Shown here one piece after another: positions 20,758-30,730 of a stretch of 64,000 nucleotides of DNA. Under the pieces are notes generated by a model. It did no database searches. It worked only from the letters and a program-made list of their open reading frames with translations, and was not told where the DNA came from. A program made the position numbers and the translations under genes. Where the stretch lies: positions 23,114,875-23,178,874 of the forward strand of contig CM065713.1 in NCBI GenBank assembly GCA_017654935.2, written 5' to 3'. Position 1 is the first letter of the stretch; every line of letters starts with the position of its first letter. This DNA comes from Phymorhynchus buccinoides (Eukaryota; Mollusca; Gastropoda; Neogastropoda; Raphitomidae).

Positions 20758-21001
20758 CCCTTTCACCGCCAGCCATATTTCAGCCAAACAGTTCCAGTAA
20801 ATGTACCTGGGTAGAGAACAAAATCCATCTGCCAGTATTGGGGATTCTTCTGTGACATATATATATAATAAGGTCTATCCTTACCTCCCAAAAACTAAGA
20901 CAATATATGGTCTTTGGATAATAGACCCCAATTTGATGCCTTTTAGTGACATGGGTGTTAAATCACTGTGGTGCTAAAATGCGACTTTGGCGGTGAAAGG
21001 G
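20758..21001. mobile_element. piggyBac-type MITE, copy 3
   Basis: TTAA at 20754-20757 and 21002-21005 flank CCCTTTCACCGCCA and its inverted partner; 244 bp. Confidence 0.85.
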
Positions 21002-21534
21002 TTAAAAACGCGCCAAAAACTAACAAGGGAAGCTTTTCTAATGACCAGTGTGAAAAATTCAAACTAAAAGCTTTGCAATCAAAATGCACACAAAACTAAC
21101 AAAAAAAAGGCCAGTAACGACTAGTGTCAACATTCAAAATAAAACTCAACATTAAAATGTACCAACAGATAACAATGAGGCATGAAACAAACGGTGTGCA
21201 ACACTCAAAGTAAAGCCCTGCACTAAAAATGGACATAAAATAGCATTGTAAGCTAACCGAAAAAATTGAAAAAACAAAAAGAAGAGAAGAATCTAAAGCA
21301 AAGTTCTCCCCCGAAGACGGAGCGTGGCTGTCCACATGGCGGGGTAATCAAAAACAGGTCACACAACACGTAATGTTCTCATCCCTAGCTGATGCATTTG
21401 TACTTGACTTTGTGTTCAAGTGCTCCTCTGCTGTAATGGGATGATCCCTGGAGTCGTTAAGCCAGGGAACAACAACAACAACAAAGCAAAGTTCACATTG
21501 ATGGTGTAACAAAGACACTGAAAAGAAAAGACTC

Positions 21535-21755
21535 ACATCCGGTCTCTTTTCCTTACATGAGTAGTGAGGACAGAAACACTGGTTATGTCCCTTAAAACAG
21601 TACACATTACACGTCGATAGGCCAGTTGAATTCTCCATTCAAATTCCAGTCTGAGTTTTTAGATAGCCTCCACTGTGAATAGTGTACTGTCCCCACTAAC
21701 GATAACTCTATCAGCCAGGTTCGCCGAGCTCTTAAGTAGTCCATCTTACCCTTTT
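21535..21755 (-). repeat. R3 interspersed repeat, inverted
   Basis: Second R3 copy of this arm, slightly shorter and with indels breaking the frame seen in other copies. Confidence 0.7.
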
Positions 21756-22099
21756 AGAATCTTTGCGGTGTACCAAAAAGAACTAAGGAAAAATAACCAG
21801 ATTACACTGTTAGTGTTACATTACACAGAACATCTGATACAATTATTTTCTAACTACAGAGACTTTTCTTCTTCTTCGTTCGCTCAGACAGTTTCCTGTC
21901 ATATGAGCGCAGATGCGTCATGCTGCGGTTATGCACCTAACTAAGAAACTGTTAAACATTTGGACAGTAAGTTTGATATAAGTCGCTAATTATACCGTCA
22001 GTGTCGGAGCATTTCACTTGTAACCTCGTACAACCACAACTAACATATCACACAGCTTTTATTGTTTCGAGTTCTTCTTCACAATCCAGACCACATGGA

Positions 22100-22345
22100 G
22101 ACTACCGTATTCTACGGACAATAATGCAACACTTTTCCCTCCAGGACTAAGACCTCTGCGTCTTGTAATGTGACTGATAATATTGTAAGAAAATATAATA
22201 ACAGAATCTGATTTTTGTTGAAAATTTGGGGGGTGCGCCTTATAATAATGATAATAATAATAATAATAATAATAGGGAATCATTTATATAGCGCACTCCT
22301 CCATCAAATGTGGAGCTCTATGTGCTTAACAACAACAAAAATCAA
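22100..22345. mobile_element. MITE-like fragment followed by an (ATA)n-joined retroelement 3' end
   Basis: TACCGTATTCTACGGACAAT at the left and GGGTGCGCCTTATAATAATG near 22231 resemble the paired ends of a widespread GGCGCACC/TACCGTATTTT-type MITE. Then an ATA/AAT run joins TTTATATAGCGCACTCC and GGAGCTCTATGTGCTTAA, a common LINE/SINE 3' end in reverse. Confidence 0.5.
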
Positions 22346-22379
22346 AAGCAAGAAACTCAACAACAAAAACAAATAATCG

Positions 22380-22490
22380 TTCACACACACATGCAAATAG
22401 GCATACACAATGTATACACACACACCCACACAGGCACGCACGTACGCACATACATACACACACACATACACTCACGCACACACACCACAC
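22380..22490. repeat. CA-rich microsatellite
   Basis: Imperfect CA/CATACA repeats; the open frames here are compositional. Confidence 0.85.
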
Positions 22491-22597
22491 CGTTACCATC
22501 ACCACCACTCAACCCACCAAAGAACAAAATACAAAATACAATCAGTTCAATAAAGCATCAAAACACTCTCGCAACAAAGCTGACGTAGACATTGCAG

Positions 22598-22695
22598 ACC
22601 TGTGGGAAGGGCGTTCATTTGGCTGCTACAACTAAGAGGAAAGCTCTCTGCCAGTGTTAGACTGCTGAAGCTGTGCTGTCTGACCCGTTGCAATG
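22598..22695 (+). pseudogene. Antisense fragment of the SOCS-box gene next to its own 3' end
   Basis: On the plus strand, TGGGAAGGCGTTCATTTGGC to CTGACCCGTTGCAATGTGG matches codons around LWEGVHLAATRGKLSASARL of copy 2a/2b at roughly 90%, but in the opposite orientation to gene 2a, whose stop lies at 22731. It is mirrored after copy 2b at 28492-28588. It is diverged from the parent exon, hence older than the palindrome. Confidence 0.7.
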
Positions 22696-22730
22696 TGGCG
22701 CGCCATGTGGCCCGTAAAATACGGTACATT

Positions 22731-25302
22731 TTAGTCTCTGGATTGATCCATCACTTCCTTTTCTTTTTCTCCGTCTCCTTCCTCAAGATCCATGTTAACA
22801 ACGTCGCTGAAGTGCAGAAGGTCTTTACAGGGCTCAGGAACAGGCAGACTGTTGATCCTGTCGGAGTGACCCGGCTGACAGCCGATGTGGTGAGAGACAG
22901 CTAAGCGAGCCAGGTGCTGCAGGCGGCAAGGGCTGGAGGCAGCTTCTGTTATAAGGCTGTACCCTTTCCTCCTGTCTTTCAATCCAACATCCTTCTCCAG
23001 TGAACGTTTAGCTAATCTCTTCCTCAACTGTCCTCCGTTCTTTTCCAGATATCTACGCAGCCGTTTGGGAGAATGCGCCCCAGAGGCCAACAAAAGTTTG
23101 ATGACCTTTAAATCAGATTTTCGAAAAGCCTCCCCTAATCCACGCACAGTGGTTCCTCCCCCTTCCCATCGTTCAAAGCTGGAGAGGCCGGCAGAAATGC
23201 ACAGTTTGACCATTTCAACCCGACTGCCGTCTGTCTCATTTCTTGCAGCAGCATTGAACAAACTGCTGTCAAAATTTTCTGGTTCAAACTTAATGGTGGG
23301 ATCTATTCGGCAAAGCAACTCTTCAGCCAAGCACTTCTGACCGTATGCAATGGCCGTCGTCAAAACACATGGAAGGAGGTCCGGAATCTTTGAATTTGTG
23401 CATCTTGGTACTAGAGCTCTGGCAACATCCCACATTTGTCTCTCTACCGCCTCCATCAACAGGAAATTTACCACGTGGGGGTTCCGGCAGAGGTGGTGCT
23501 TCTCCAGAACGTACGATGAGGAATTGGCTCTCAGCACAAGAGCCCAGTGTACCAGACCTTGAAATTGACAGGCCATGGCCAGGTTGTTTTTCAAGGGTAC
23601 ACTAAGCTCTTCTGCTGATCGCTCCCACACAAACTCTACACTGCAGCGGGTCAGACGCCACAGCTTCAGTAGTCTAGCACTGGCAGAGAGCTTTCCTCTC
23701 GTAGCCGCCAAATGAACGCCTTCCCACAGCAAGGTGCGGTGACGACGCAGAGAAGGGAATGTAGTGACCATCGTGGTCAGCATTTCAAAGTCCTCACTGA
23801 CCAGAGCCAGGAAGAAGGCCAGTCTGGCATGGCCATTGTCCACACACCACTGGGTCACACTGGACACGGCGACTGGCCATTGGCATGCAGTAATTCCATC
23901 ATTCACGCGGGTCACTATTTGTTTCAGACAATGCAAAACGATGTCAATGTACCGGGTCCATTTTTCAACAGTTTTAGCAATGTCAGAACATACATTTTCC
24001 TCAGAAAGCATTTCACAGATACACCTCTCCAACAATCTGAGAGCCACATTTATTGTGGGGAAAAATGTGTTTGGTAATTGAGGTTTCTTTCGCATGATAA
24101 TGTTCATCAGTTGCACAGCTTCATCCAGATCAAGGCCACCATGATTGGCAAGCTTCTCATCACAAACATATGAGATGAACTGAAATCGTTGCCCATCAAT
24201 TGCCAAGGAATACGCAAAGGCACGGTCTTTATCCTGCACAGAAAACGGTGCATCAACACGCACACTGTTAGTGCACAGCATGACAAAGCAGTCTGCACAG
24301 TCCATCTCCACAGACTTCCTGATGGCCTTTCTATACACTTTCTTGCTCAATTCTTTGTCGCAGCTTTCATTGAACAGCTTCTGGAACGTCTCCAGACTGC
24401 TGGTTGTCCTCAGTTCGAAGTATTGCTTCATGGAAGTGTTCACTGCATATTGTCTGGGCCACTTTTCCACTCTCCCGTCCACATCACAGCAGATCATAAG
24501 AAACCGTTCACTGATCGCCCCATCTTGAATCAGCCAAGAAATGACAAATTTGGTATCTTTCTTGGACACACCATGCCTAAATAATGTAAATGCCAGTTTG
24601 TATTCTTCCATCTGGAGAGTGTGCCTAAACAATGACGAGCGGTCTGAATCTGAATAGCTGAACAATGGATACATTCTTTCCACAAAAGCACGGTACTCGT
24701 TCTGATCAAACTCAAAGAGCTTGGTCAAGGCATATCTCAACTGCTTACATTTCCATTTAGTGTGAAGCAAGTATTCTCTCCCACAAAAATGCACAATTGG
24801 GGGGCAAGATGTTTTAACAGAAGTGGCTACGAAAAATGCCAAGTGCTTTTCTCCTTCTCTGTACAGGACGTCATAGATCCATCTGACCTCTCCCCCATCA
24901 CATTTTGAAGGCTGCAGATTCTCCTTCCATTGCTGGGGTTTTTTTTTTTTTTTCGGGGCTTGGGTGGGGGGGGTTTGTGGGGATGGTGAACAAACTTTGG
25001 GCTTGAAGACACGACGGGCCCTTGGGTATTCTGTGATCAACTGGATGAAAATGGATTCATCCAGGAGCTGAACTGCGAACTTGATGACTGCCATCAGCTG
25101 GGAGTCCGTGATGGATTCTGTCCGCAGGATGTGTAAGATGAGGTATCCCACGTGAAATCTGACTGACCCCATCAACAGCAGACCCTTCAGACCTTCAGGA
25201 ATAGCACCATCATAGAACAGGTCCAGTAGGTCCAGCACCAAATTGTTATCAAAAAGCTTGCAGACTGTATATTCACAGGCATTGACACCACTATTTAAGA
25301 GT
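22731..25302 (-). pseudogene. SOCS-box helical-repeat gene, copy 2a (5' truncated)
   Basis: The reading frame from the SOCS-box stop at 22731 back to 25302 is open and nearly identical to copy 2b. The homology stops at 25302, the palindrome junction. Beyond it the frame runs into the opposite strand of the spacer and meets a TGA near 25330. No ATG exists in the first ~80 codons; the earliest is the Met of LLLMGSV. The N-terminal Gln-Trp repeat module is absent. A 51 bp in-frame insertion at about 24935-24990 (a T run plus GGGGTTTG-rich DNA) replaces QKFVH by a Pro/Lys-rich stretch, which would disrupt a helix. The C-terminus keeps the ankyrin-like repeats and a full SOCS box (RLQHLARLAV, LPVPEPCKDLLHF). 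It may be an inactive copy or be translated from an internal Met. Confidence 0.75.
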
Positions 25303-25935
25303 GCGGTGGGACTGGGTTGACCATCTCTTCAAGAAATGCCAGCAAGTGCTGCAGACCAGTGTACTGGTCATAGAGCTGGTGAACTGCAATCAGTGGCAAG
25401 GTGTGGTGCAGCTGATGGAGCCCCAGCTCAGCGGTGAAGAGCTGGACAGCGTTGTTCACTGCGCAGTGCAGCAGGGTCAGTGGCCCTGGGTCACACAGAT
25501 GGTGGACAGGGCAGGGGGCAGTGGACGCTGGTCAGAGTGGCTGTGTCAGCAGGCTGTGGACAATGGACAGTGGGCCCTGGTGCTGCGGCTGATAGAGATG
25601 GGGATCCCTGGTCAGCTGAGGAACAGCCTGCTGCAGTGTGCCCTGGGTCATCAGCACGCCCAGTGCACGGCCACACTGATGGACCTGGGGGTCAGCAAAC
25701 ACTGCAGGGAGGAGGGACTGCGACAGCAGATAGCCGCCGGTCATGGGGACTTTGTTCTGGAGGTGGTGAGGAAGGTCAGAGACCCCGACCTGACCGACTT
25801 TGTTCTGGGAGAGTCCATGAAGCAGAGCCAGTGGACATTGGTGTCAGGACTGGTGAATGAAGGGCTGAGTGTGACCCAGATGGAGAGTGTCTGTGACCAG
25901 GCAGTGGCAAACAAAAAGTGGCCTATAATTTATCA
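25303..25935. other. Palindrome 1 spacer, carrying the N-terminal module of copy 2b
   Basis: 633 bp not found in the left arm. From 25496 to about 25905 it is almost identical to the N-terminal block of copies 1, 3 and 4 (39778-40170), so the module shared across subtypes ends only ~30 bp before the arm begins at 25936. Confidence 0.85.
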
Positions 25936-28456
25936 ACTCTTAAATAGTGGTGTCAATGCCTGTGAATATACAGTCTGCAAGCTTTTTGATAACAATTTGG
26001 TGCTGGACCTACTGGACCTGTTCTATGATGGTGCTATTCCTGAAGGTCTGAAGGGTCTGCTGTTGATGGGGTCAGTCAGATTTCACGTGGGATACCTCAT
26101 CTTACACATCCTGCGGACAGAATCCATCACGGACTCCCAGCTGATGGCAGTCATCAAGTTCGCAGTTCAGCTCCTGGATGAATCCATTTTCATCCAGTTG
26201 ATCACAGAATACCCAAGGGCCCGTCGTGTCTTCAAGCAAAAGTTTGTTCACCAGCAATGGAAGGAGAATCTGCAGCCTTCAAAATGTGATGGGGGAGAGG
26301 TCAGATGGATCTATGACGTCCTGTACAGAGAAGGAGAAAAGCACTTGGCATTTTTCGTAGCCACTTCTGTTAAAACATCTTGCCCCCCAATTGTGCATTT
26401 TTGTGGGAGAGAATACTTGCTTCACACTAAATGGAAATGTAAGCAGTTGAGATATGCCTTGACCAAGCTCTTTGAGTTTGATCAGAACGAGTACCGTGCT
26501 TTTGTGGAAAGAATGTATCCATTGTTCAGCTATTCAGATTCAGACCGCTCGTCATTGTTTAGGCACACTCTCCAGATGGAAGAATACAAACTGGCATTTA
26601 CATTATTTAGGCATGGTGTGTCCAAGAAAGATACCAAATTTGTCATTTCTTGGCTGATTCAAGATGGGGCGATCAGTGAACGGTTTCTTATGATCTGCTG
26701 TGATGTGGACGGGAGAGTGGAAAAGTGGCCCAGACAATATGCAGTGAACACTTCCATGAAGCAATACTTCGAACTGAGGACAACCAGCAGTCTGGAGACG
26801 TTCCAGAAGCTGTTCAATGAAAGCTGCGACAAAGAATTGAGCAAGAAAGTGTATAGAAAAGCCATCAGGAAGTCTGTGGAGATGGACTGTGCAGACTGCT
26901 TTGTCATGCTGTGCACTAACAGTGTGCGTGTTGATGCACCGTTTTCTGTGCAGGATAAAGACCGTGCCTTTGCGTATTCCTTGGCAATTGATGGGCAACG
27001 ATTTCAGTTCATCTCATATGTTTGTGATGAGAAGCTTGCCAATCATGGTGGCCTTGATCTGGATGAAGCTGTGCAACTGATGAACATTATCATGCGAAAG
27101 AAACCTCAATTACCAAACACATTTTTCCCCACAATAAATGTGGCTCTCAGATTGTTGGAGAGGTGTATCTGTGAAATGCTTTCTGAGGAAAATGTATGTT
27201 CTGACATTGCTAAAACTGTTGAAAAATGGACCCGGTACATTGACATCGTTTTGCATTGTCTGAAACAAATAGTGACCCGCGTGAATGATGGAATTACTGC
27301 ATGCCAATGGCCAGTCGCCGTGTCCAGTGTGACCCAGTGGTGTGCGGACAATGGCCATGCCAGACTGGCCTTCTTCCTGGCTCTGGTCAGTGAGGACTTT
27401 GAAATGCTGACCACGATGGTCACTACATTCCCTTCTCTGCGTCGTCACCGCACCTTGCTGTGGGAAGGCGTTCATTTGGCGGCTACGAGAGGAAAGCTCT
27501 CTGCCAGTGCTAGACTACTGAAGCTGTGGCGTCTGACCCGCTGCAGTGTAGAGTTTGTGTGGGAGCGATCAGCAGAAGAGCTTAGTGTACCCTTGAAAAA
27601 CAACCTGGCCATGGCCTGTCAATTTCAAGGTCTGGTACACTGGGCTCTTGTGCTGAGAGCCAATTCCTCATCGTACGTTCTGGAGAAGCACCACCTCTGC
27701 CGGAACCCCCACGTGGTAAATTTCCTGTTGATGGAGGCGGTAGAGAGACAAATGTGGGATGTTGCCAGAGCTCTAGTACCAAGATGCACAAATTCAAAGA
27801 TTCCGGACCTCCTTCCATGTGTTTTGACGACGGCCATTGCATACGGTCAGAAGTGCTTGGCTGAAGAGTTGCTTTGCCGAATAGATCCCACCATTAAGTT
27901 TGAACCAGAAAATTTTGACAGCAGTTTGTTCAATGCTGCTGCAAGAAATGAGACAGACGGCAGTCGGGTTGAAATGGTCAAACTGTGCATTTCTGCCGGC
28001 CTCTCCAGCTTTGAACGATGGGAAGGGGGAGGAACCACTGTGCGTGGATTAGGGGAGGCTTTTCGAAAATCTGATTTAAAGGTCATCAAACTTTTGTTGG
28101 CCTCTGGGGCGCATTCTCCCAAACGGCTGCGTAGATATCTGGAAAAGAACGGAGGACAGTTGAGGAAGAGATTAGCTAAACGTTCACTGGAGAAGGATGT
28201 TGGATTGAAAGACAGGAGGAAAGGGTACAGCCTTATAACAGAAGCTGCCTCCAGCCCTTGCCGCCTGCAGCACCTGGCTCGCTTAGCTGTCTCTCACCAC
28301 ATCGGCTGTCAGCCGGGTCACTCCGACAGGATCAACAGTCTGCCTGTTCCTGAGCCCTGTAAAGACCTTCTGCACTTCAGCGACGTTGTTAACATGGATC
28401 TTGAGGAAGGAGACGGAGAAAAAGAAAAGGAAGTGATGGATCAATCCAGAGACTAA
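25415..28456 (+). CDS. SOCS-box helical-repeat protein, copy 2b (most complete copy of its subtype)
   Basis: Probable role, inferred from the C-terminus, is substrate receptor of an elongin B/C-cullin-5-Rbx2 ubiquitin ligase. The frame is open from 25286 without a start; the first Met is at 25415 (MEPQLSGEEL), giving 1013 residues. An upstream exon is possible but would have been cut off by the palindrome junction. Residues ~15-230 hold ~33-residue helical repeats of the form [LV]Cx[QC]AVxxxQWxxVxxL..xG[VIL] (GQWPWV, NGQWALVLRLIEMG, QSQWTLVSGLVNEG, NKKWPIIYQLLNSG). The middle is long, helical and Cys-rich, with no recognised domain. Two ankyrin-like repeats (VEMVKLCISAGLSS; LKVIKLLLASGAHSPKR) precede the SOCS box at ~948-988: BC-box-like RLQHLARLAV with Ala where Cys is usual, and Cul5-box LPVPEPCKDLLHF. 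The tail is acidic then basic. Gene 2a lies head-to-head; an AATAAA lies at about 29108. Confidence 0.8.
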   Translation: MEPQLSGEELDSVVHCAVQQGQWPWVTQMVDRAGGSGRWSEWLCQQAVDNGQWALVLRLIEMGIPGQLRNSLLQCALGHQHAQCTATLMDLGVSKHCREEGLRQQIAAGHGDFVLEVVRKVRDPDLTDFVLGESMKQSQWTLVSGLVNEGLSVTQMESVCDQAVANKKWPIIYQLLNSGVNACEYTVCKLFDNNLVLDLLDLFYDGAIPEGLKGLLLMGSVRFHVGYLILHILRTESITDSQLMAVIKFAVQLLDESIFIQLITEYPRARRVFKQKFVHQQWKENLQPSKCDGGEVRWIYDVLYREGEKHLAFFVATSVKTSCPPIVHFCGREYLLHTKWKCKQLRYALTKLFEFDQNEYRAFVERMYPLFSYSDSDRSSLFRHTLQMEEYKLAFTLFRHGVSKKDTKFVISWLIQDGAISERFLMICCDVDGRVEKWPRQYAVNTSMKQYFELRTTSSLETFQKLFNESCDKELSKKVYRKAIRKSVEMDCADCFVMLCTNSVRVDAPFSVQDKDRAFAYSLAIDGQRFQFISYVCDEKLANHGGLDLDEAVQLMNIIMRKKPQLPNTFFPTINVALRLLERCICEMLSEENVCSDIAKTVEKWTRYIDIVLHCLKQIVTRVNDGITACQWPVAVSSVTQWCADNGHARLAFFLALVSEDFEMLTTMVTTFPSLRRHRTLLWEGVHLAATRGKLSASARLLKLWRLTRCSVEFVWERSAEELSVPLKNNLAMACQFQGLVHWALVLRANSSSYVLEKHHLCRNPHVVNFLLMEAVERQMWDVARALVPRCTNSKIPDLLPCVLTTAIAYGQKCLAEELLCRIDPTIKFEPENFDSSLFNAAARNETDGSRVEMVKLCISAGLSSFERWEGGGTTVRGLGEAFRKSDLKVIKLLLASGAHSPKRLRRYLEKNGGQLRKRLAKRSLEKDVGLKDRRKGYSLITEAASSPCRLQHLARLAVSHHIGCQPGHSDRINSLPVPEPCKDLLHFSDVVNMDLEEGDGEKEKEVMDQSRD

Positions 28457-28491
28457 AATGTACCGTATTTTACGGGCCACATGGCGCGCCA

Positions 28492-28588
28492 CATTGCAAC
28501 GGGTCAGACAGCACAGCTTCAGCAGTCTAACACTGGCAGAGAGCTTTCCTTTTAGTTGTAGCAGCCAAATGAACGCCTTCCCACAGGT
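28492..28588 (-). pseudogene. Antisense fragment of the SOCS-box gene downstream of copy 2b
   Basis: Begins only ~35 bases after the stop codon of copy 2b. Its reverse complement matches coding positions 27461-27550 at about 90% (TGGGAAGGCGTTCATTTGGC, AGGAAAGCTCTCTGCCAGTG). If the 3' UTR includes it, the mRNA could form a ~90 bp stem with its own coding region. Confidence 0.7.
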
Positions 28589-28844
28589 CTGCAATGTCTA
28601 CGTCAACTTTGTTGCGAGAGTGTTGATGCTTTATTGAACTGATTGTATTTTGTATTGTGTTCTTGGGTGGGGTGAGTGGTGGTGATGGTAACAGTGTGTG
28701 TGCGTGCGTGAGTTAGTGTGTGTGTATGTATGTGCGTACGTGCGTGCCTGTGTGGGTGTGTGTGTATACATTGTGTATGCCTATTTGCATGTGTGTGAGC
28801 GATTATTTGTTTTTGTTGTTGAATTTTTTGCTTTTAATTTTGTT
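28589..28844. repeat. GT-rich microsatellite and flank (mirror of 22345-22597)
   Basis: GTGTGTGCGTGCGTGAG and TGTGTGTATGTATG repeats; no gene. Confidence 0.7.
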
Positions 28845-29075
28845 GTTGTTAAGCACATAGAGCTCCACATTTGATGGAGGAGTGCGCTATATAAATGATT
28901 CACTATTAATATTATTATTATTATTATCATTATTATAAGGCGCACCCCCCAAATTTTAAACAAAATTCAGATTTTGTTATTATAGTTTCTTACTATATTA
29001 TGTCACATTATAAGGCGCAGGGGTCTTAGTCTGGAGGGAAAAGTGTTGCATTATTGTCCGTAGAATACGGTAGTC
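28845..29075. mobile_element. Mirror of the 22100-22345 MITE/retroelement end
   Basis: AAGCACATAGAGCTCCACAT, TTATATAAATGATT, an ATT run, then AAGGCGCACCCCCC and ATAGAATACGGTAG. The internal part differs from the left arm by several indels. Confidence 0.5.
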
Positions 29076-29411
29076 TCCATGTGGTCTGGATTGTGAAGAA
29101 GAACTCGAAACAATAAAAGCTGTGTGATATGTTAGTTGTGGTTGTACGAGGTTACAAGTGAAATGCTCCGACACTGACGGTATAATTAGCGACTTATATC
29201 AAACTTACTGTCCAAATGTTTAACAGTTTCTTAGTTAGGTGCATAACCGCAGCATGACGAATCTATGCTCATATGACAGGAAACTGTCTGAGCGAACGAA
29301 GAAGAAGAAAAGGTCTGTAGTTAGAAAATAATTGTATCAGATGTTCTGTGTAATGTAACACTAACAGTGTAATCTGGTTATTTTTCCTTAGTTCTTTTTG
29401 GTACACCGCAA

Positions 29412-29645
29412 AGATTCTAAAAGGGTAAGATGGACTACCTAAGAGTCACGGCGAACCGGGCTGATAGAGTTATCGTTAGTGGGGACAGTACACTATTCAC
29501 AGTGGAGGCTATCTAAAAACTCAGACTGGAATTTGAATGGAGAATTCAACTGGCCTATCGACGTGTAAATGTGTACTGTTTTTAAGGGACATAACCAGTG
29601 TTTCTGTCCTCACTACTCATGTAAGGAAAAGAGACCGGATGTGAG
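29412..29645 (+). repeat. R3 interspersed repeat
   Basis: Mirror of 21535-21755. It differs from that copy by a few substitutions near the CTACCTAAGAGTCACGG start. Confidence 0.7.
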
Positions 29646-30165
29646 TCTTTTCTTTTCAGTGTCTTTGTACACCATCAATGTGAACTTTGCTTTGTTGTTG
29701 TTGTTGTTCCCTGGCTTAACGACTCCAGGGATCATCCCATTACAGCCAGAGCACTTGCACAATTCAGTACAAATGCATCAGCTAGGGATGAGAACATTAT
29801 GTGTGTGACCTGTTTTTGATTACCCCGCCATGTGGACAGCCACGCTCCGTCTTCGGGGGGAGAACTTTGCTTTAGATTCTTCTCTTCTTTTTGTTTTTTC
29901 AATTTTTTCGGTTAGCTTACAATGCTATTTTATGTCCATTTTTAGTGCAGGGCTTTACTTTGAGTGTTGCACACCGTTTGTTTCATGCCTCATTGTTATC
30001 TGTTGGTACATTTTAATGTTGAGTTTTATTTTGAATGTTGACACTAGTCGTTACTGGCCTTTTTTTGTTAGTTTTGTGTGCATTTTGATTGCAAAGCTTT
30101 TAGTTTGAATTTTTCACACTGGTCATTAGAAAAGCTTCCCTTGTTAGTTTTTGGCGCGTTTTTAA

Positions 30166-30403
30166 CCCTTTCACCGCCAAAGTCGCATTTTAGCACCACA
30201 GTGATTTAACACCCATGCCACTAAAAGGCATCAATTCGGGGTCTATTATCCAAAGACCACATTGTCTTAGTTTTGGGAAGTAAGGATAGACCTTATTATA
30301 TATATGTCACAGAAGAATCCCCAATACTGCAGATGGATTTTGTTCTCTACCCAGGTACATTTAATGGAACTCTTTGGCTGAAATATGGCTGGCGGTGAAA
30401 GGG
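30166..30403. mobile_element. piggyBac-type MITE (mirror of copy 3)
   Basis: TTAA at 30162-30165 and 30404-30407 flank it. It was already in place before the inverted duplication. 238 bp. Confidence 0.85.
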
Positions 30404-30559
30404 TTAATGCTGGGCTTTATTTGATTTTTTTCACACTATTTCAGTATTAATTCTTTTTTTTTTCCGATCGCTCAGACAGTCCAGTCTCATCAATTATGAG
30501 TGCAGATGCGTCATGCTGTCGTTATGCGCCTAACTGAGAAATAGTTAGCCCCAGCTGGG

Positions 30560-30730
30560 AAAAAAAATCTTTGCAAGAATTTCTAGAACAAAGGCAGGAG
30601 AATGGACCAGTAAGACAGAAAGATAGTATTCAAAGGGAAAAAGCAGTCAAAGGGATTGATAGATTTGAGGAAGTTACAAGCACAGAACTTCCAAAAGGTG
30701 GATGAACTATTTGTAAAGATTTTTGCCTGG
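30560..30730 (+). repeat. R1 partial copy (mirror)
   Basis: Mirror of 20440-20605. Confidence 0.6.

Larger units (their letters stand above)
20618..21955. mobile_element. Composite element bounded by ~75 bp inverted repeats
   Basis: TTCTCAGTTAGGCGCATAAC, GCATGACGCATCTGC and CTGTCTGAGCGAT at the left mirror CTCAGACAG, GCAGATGCGTCATGC and TTATGCACCTAACTAAGAA at the right. Inside lie a piggyBac-type MITE and an R3 copy, i.e. nested insertions. No transposase recognised. Mirrored at 29215-30545. Confidence 0.55.
10251..25302 (-). repeat. Palindrome 1, left arm (~15 kb)
   Basis: Every feature in this interval reappears in reverse order and opposite strand in 25936-40828: gene copies, LINE tails, SINE pair, tRNA-like unit, microsatellites. 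The sum of mirrored coordinates drifts only from 51079 (outer end) to 51238 (inner end), so indels total about 160 bp. Identity looks very high by eye. The outer limit is set by the N gap, the inner limit by the junction at 25302. Confidence 0.9.
29215..30545. mobile_element. Composite inverted-repeat element (mirror of 20618-21955)
   Basis: Ends CTTAGTTAGGTGCATAACC and CCTAACTGAGAAATAG mirror each other. Contains R3 (29412-29645) and the MITE at 30166-30403. Confidence 0.55.
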
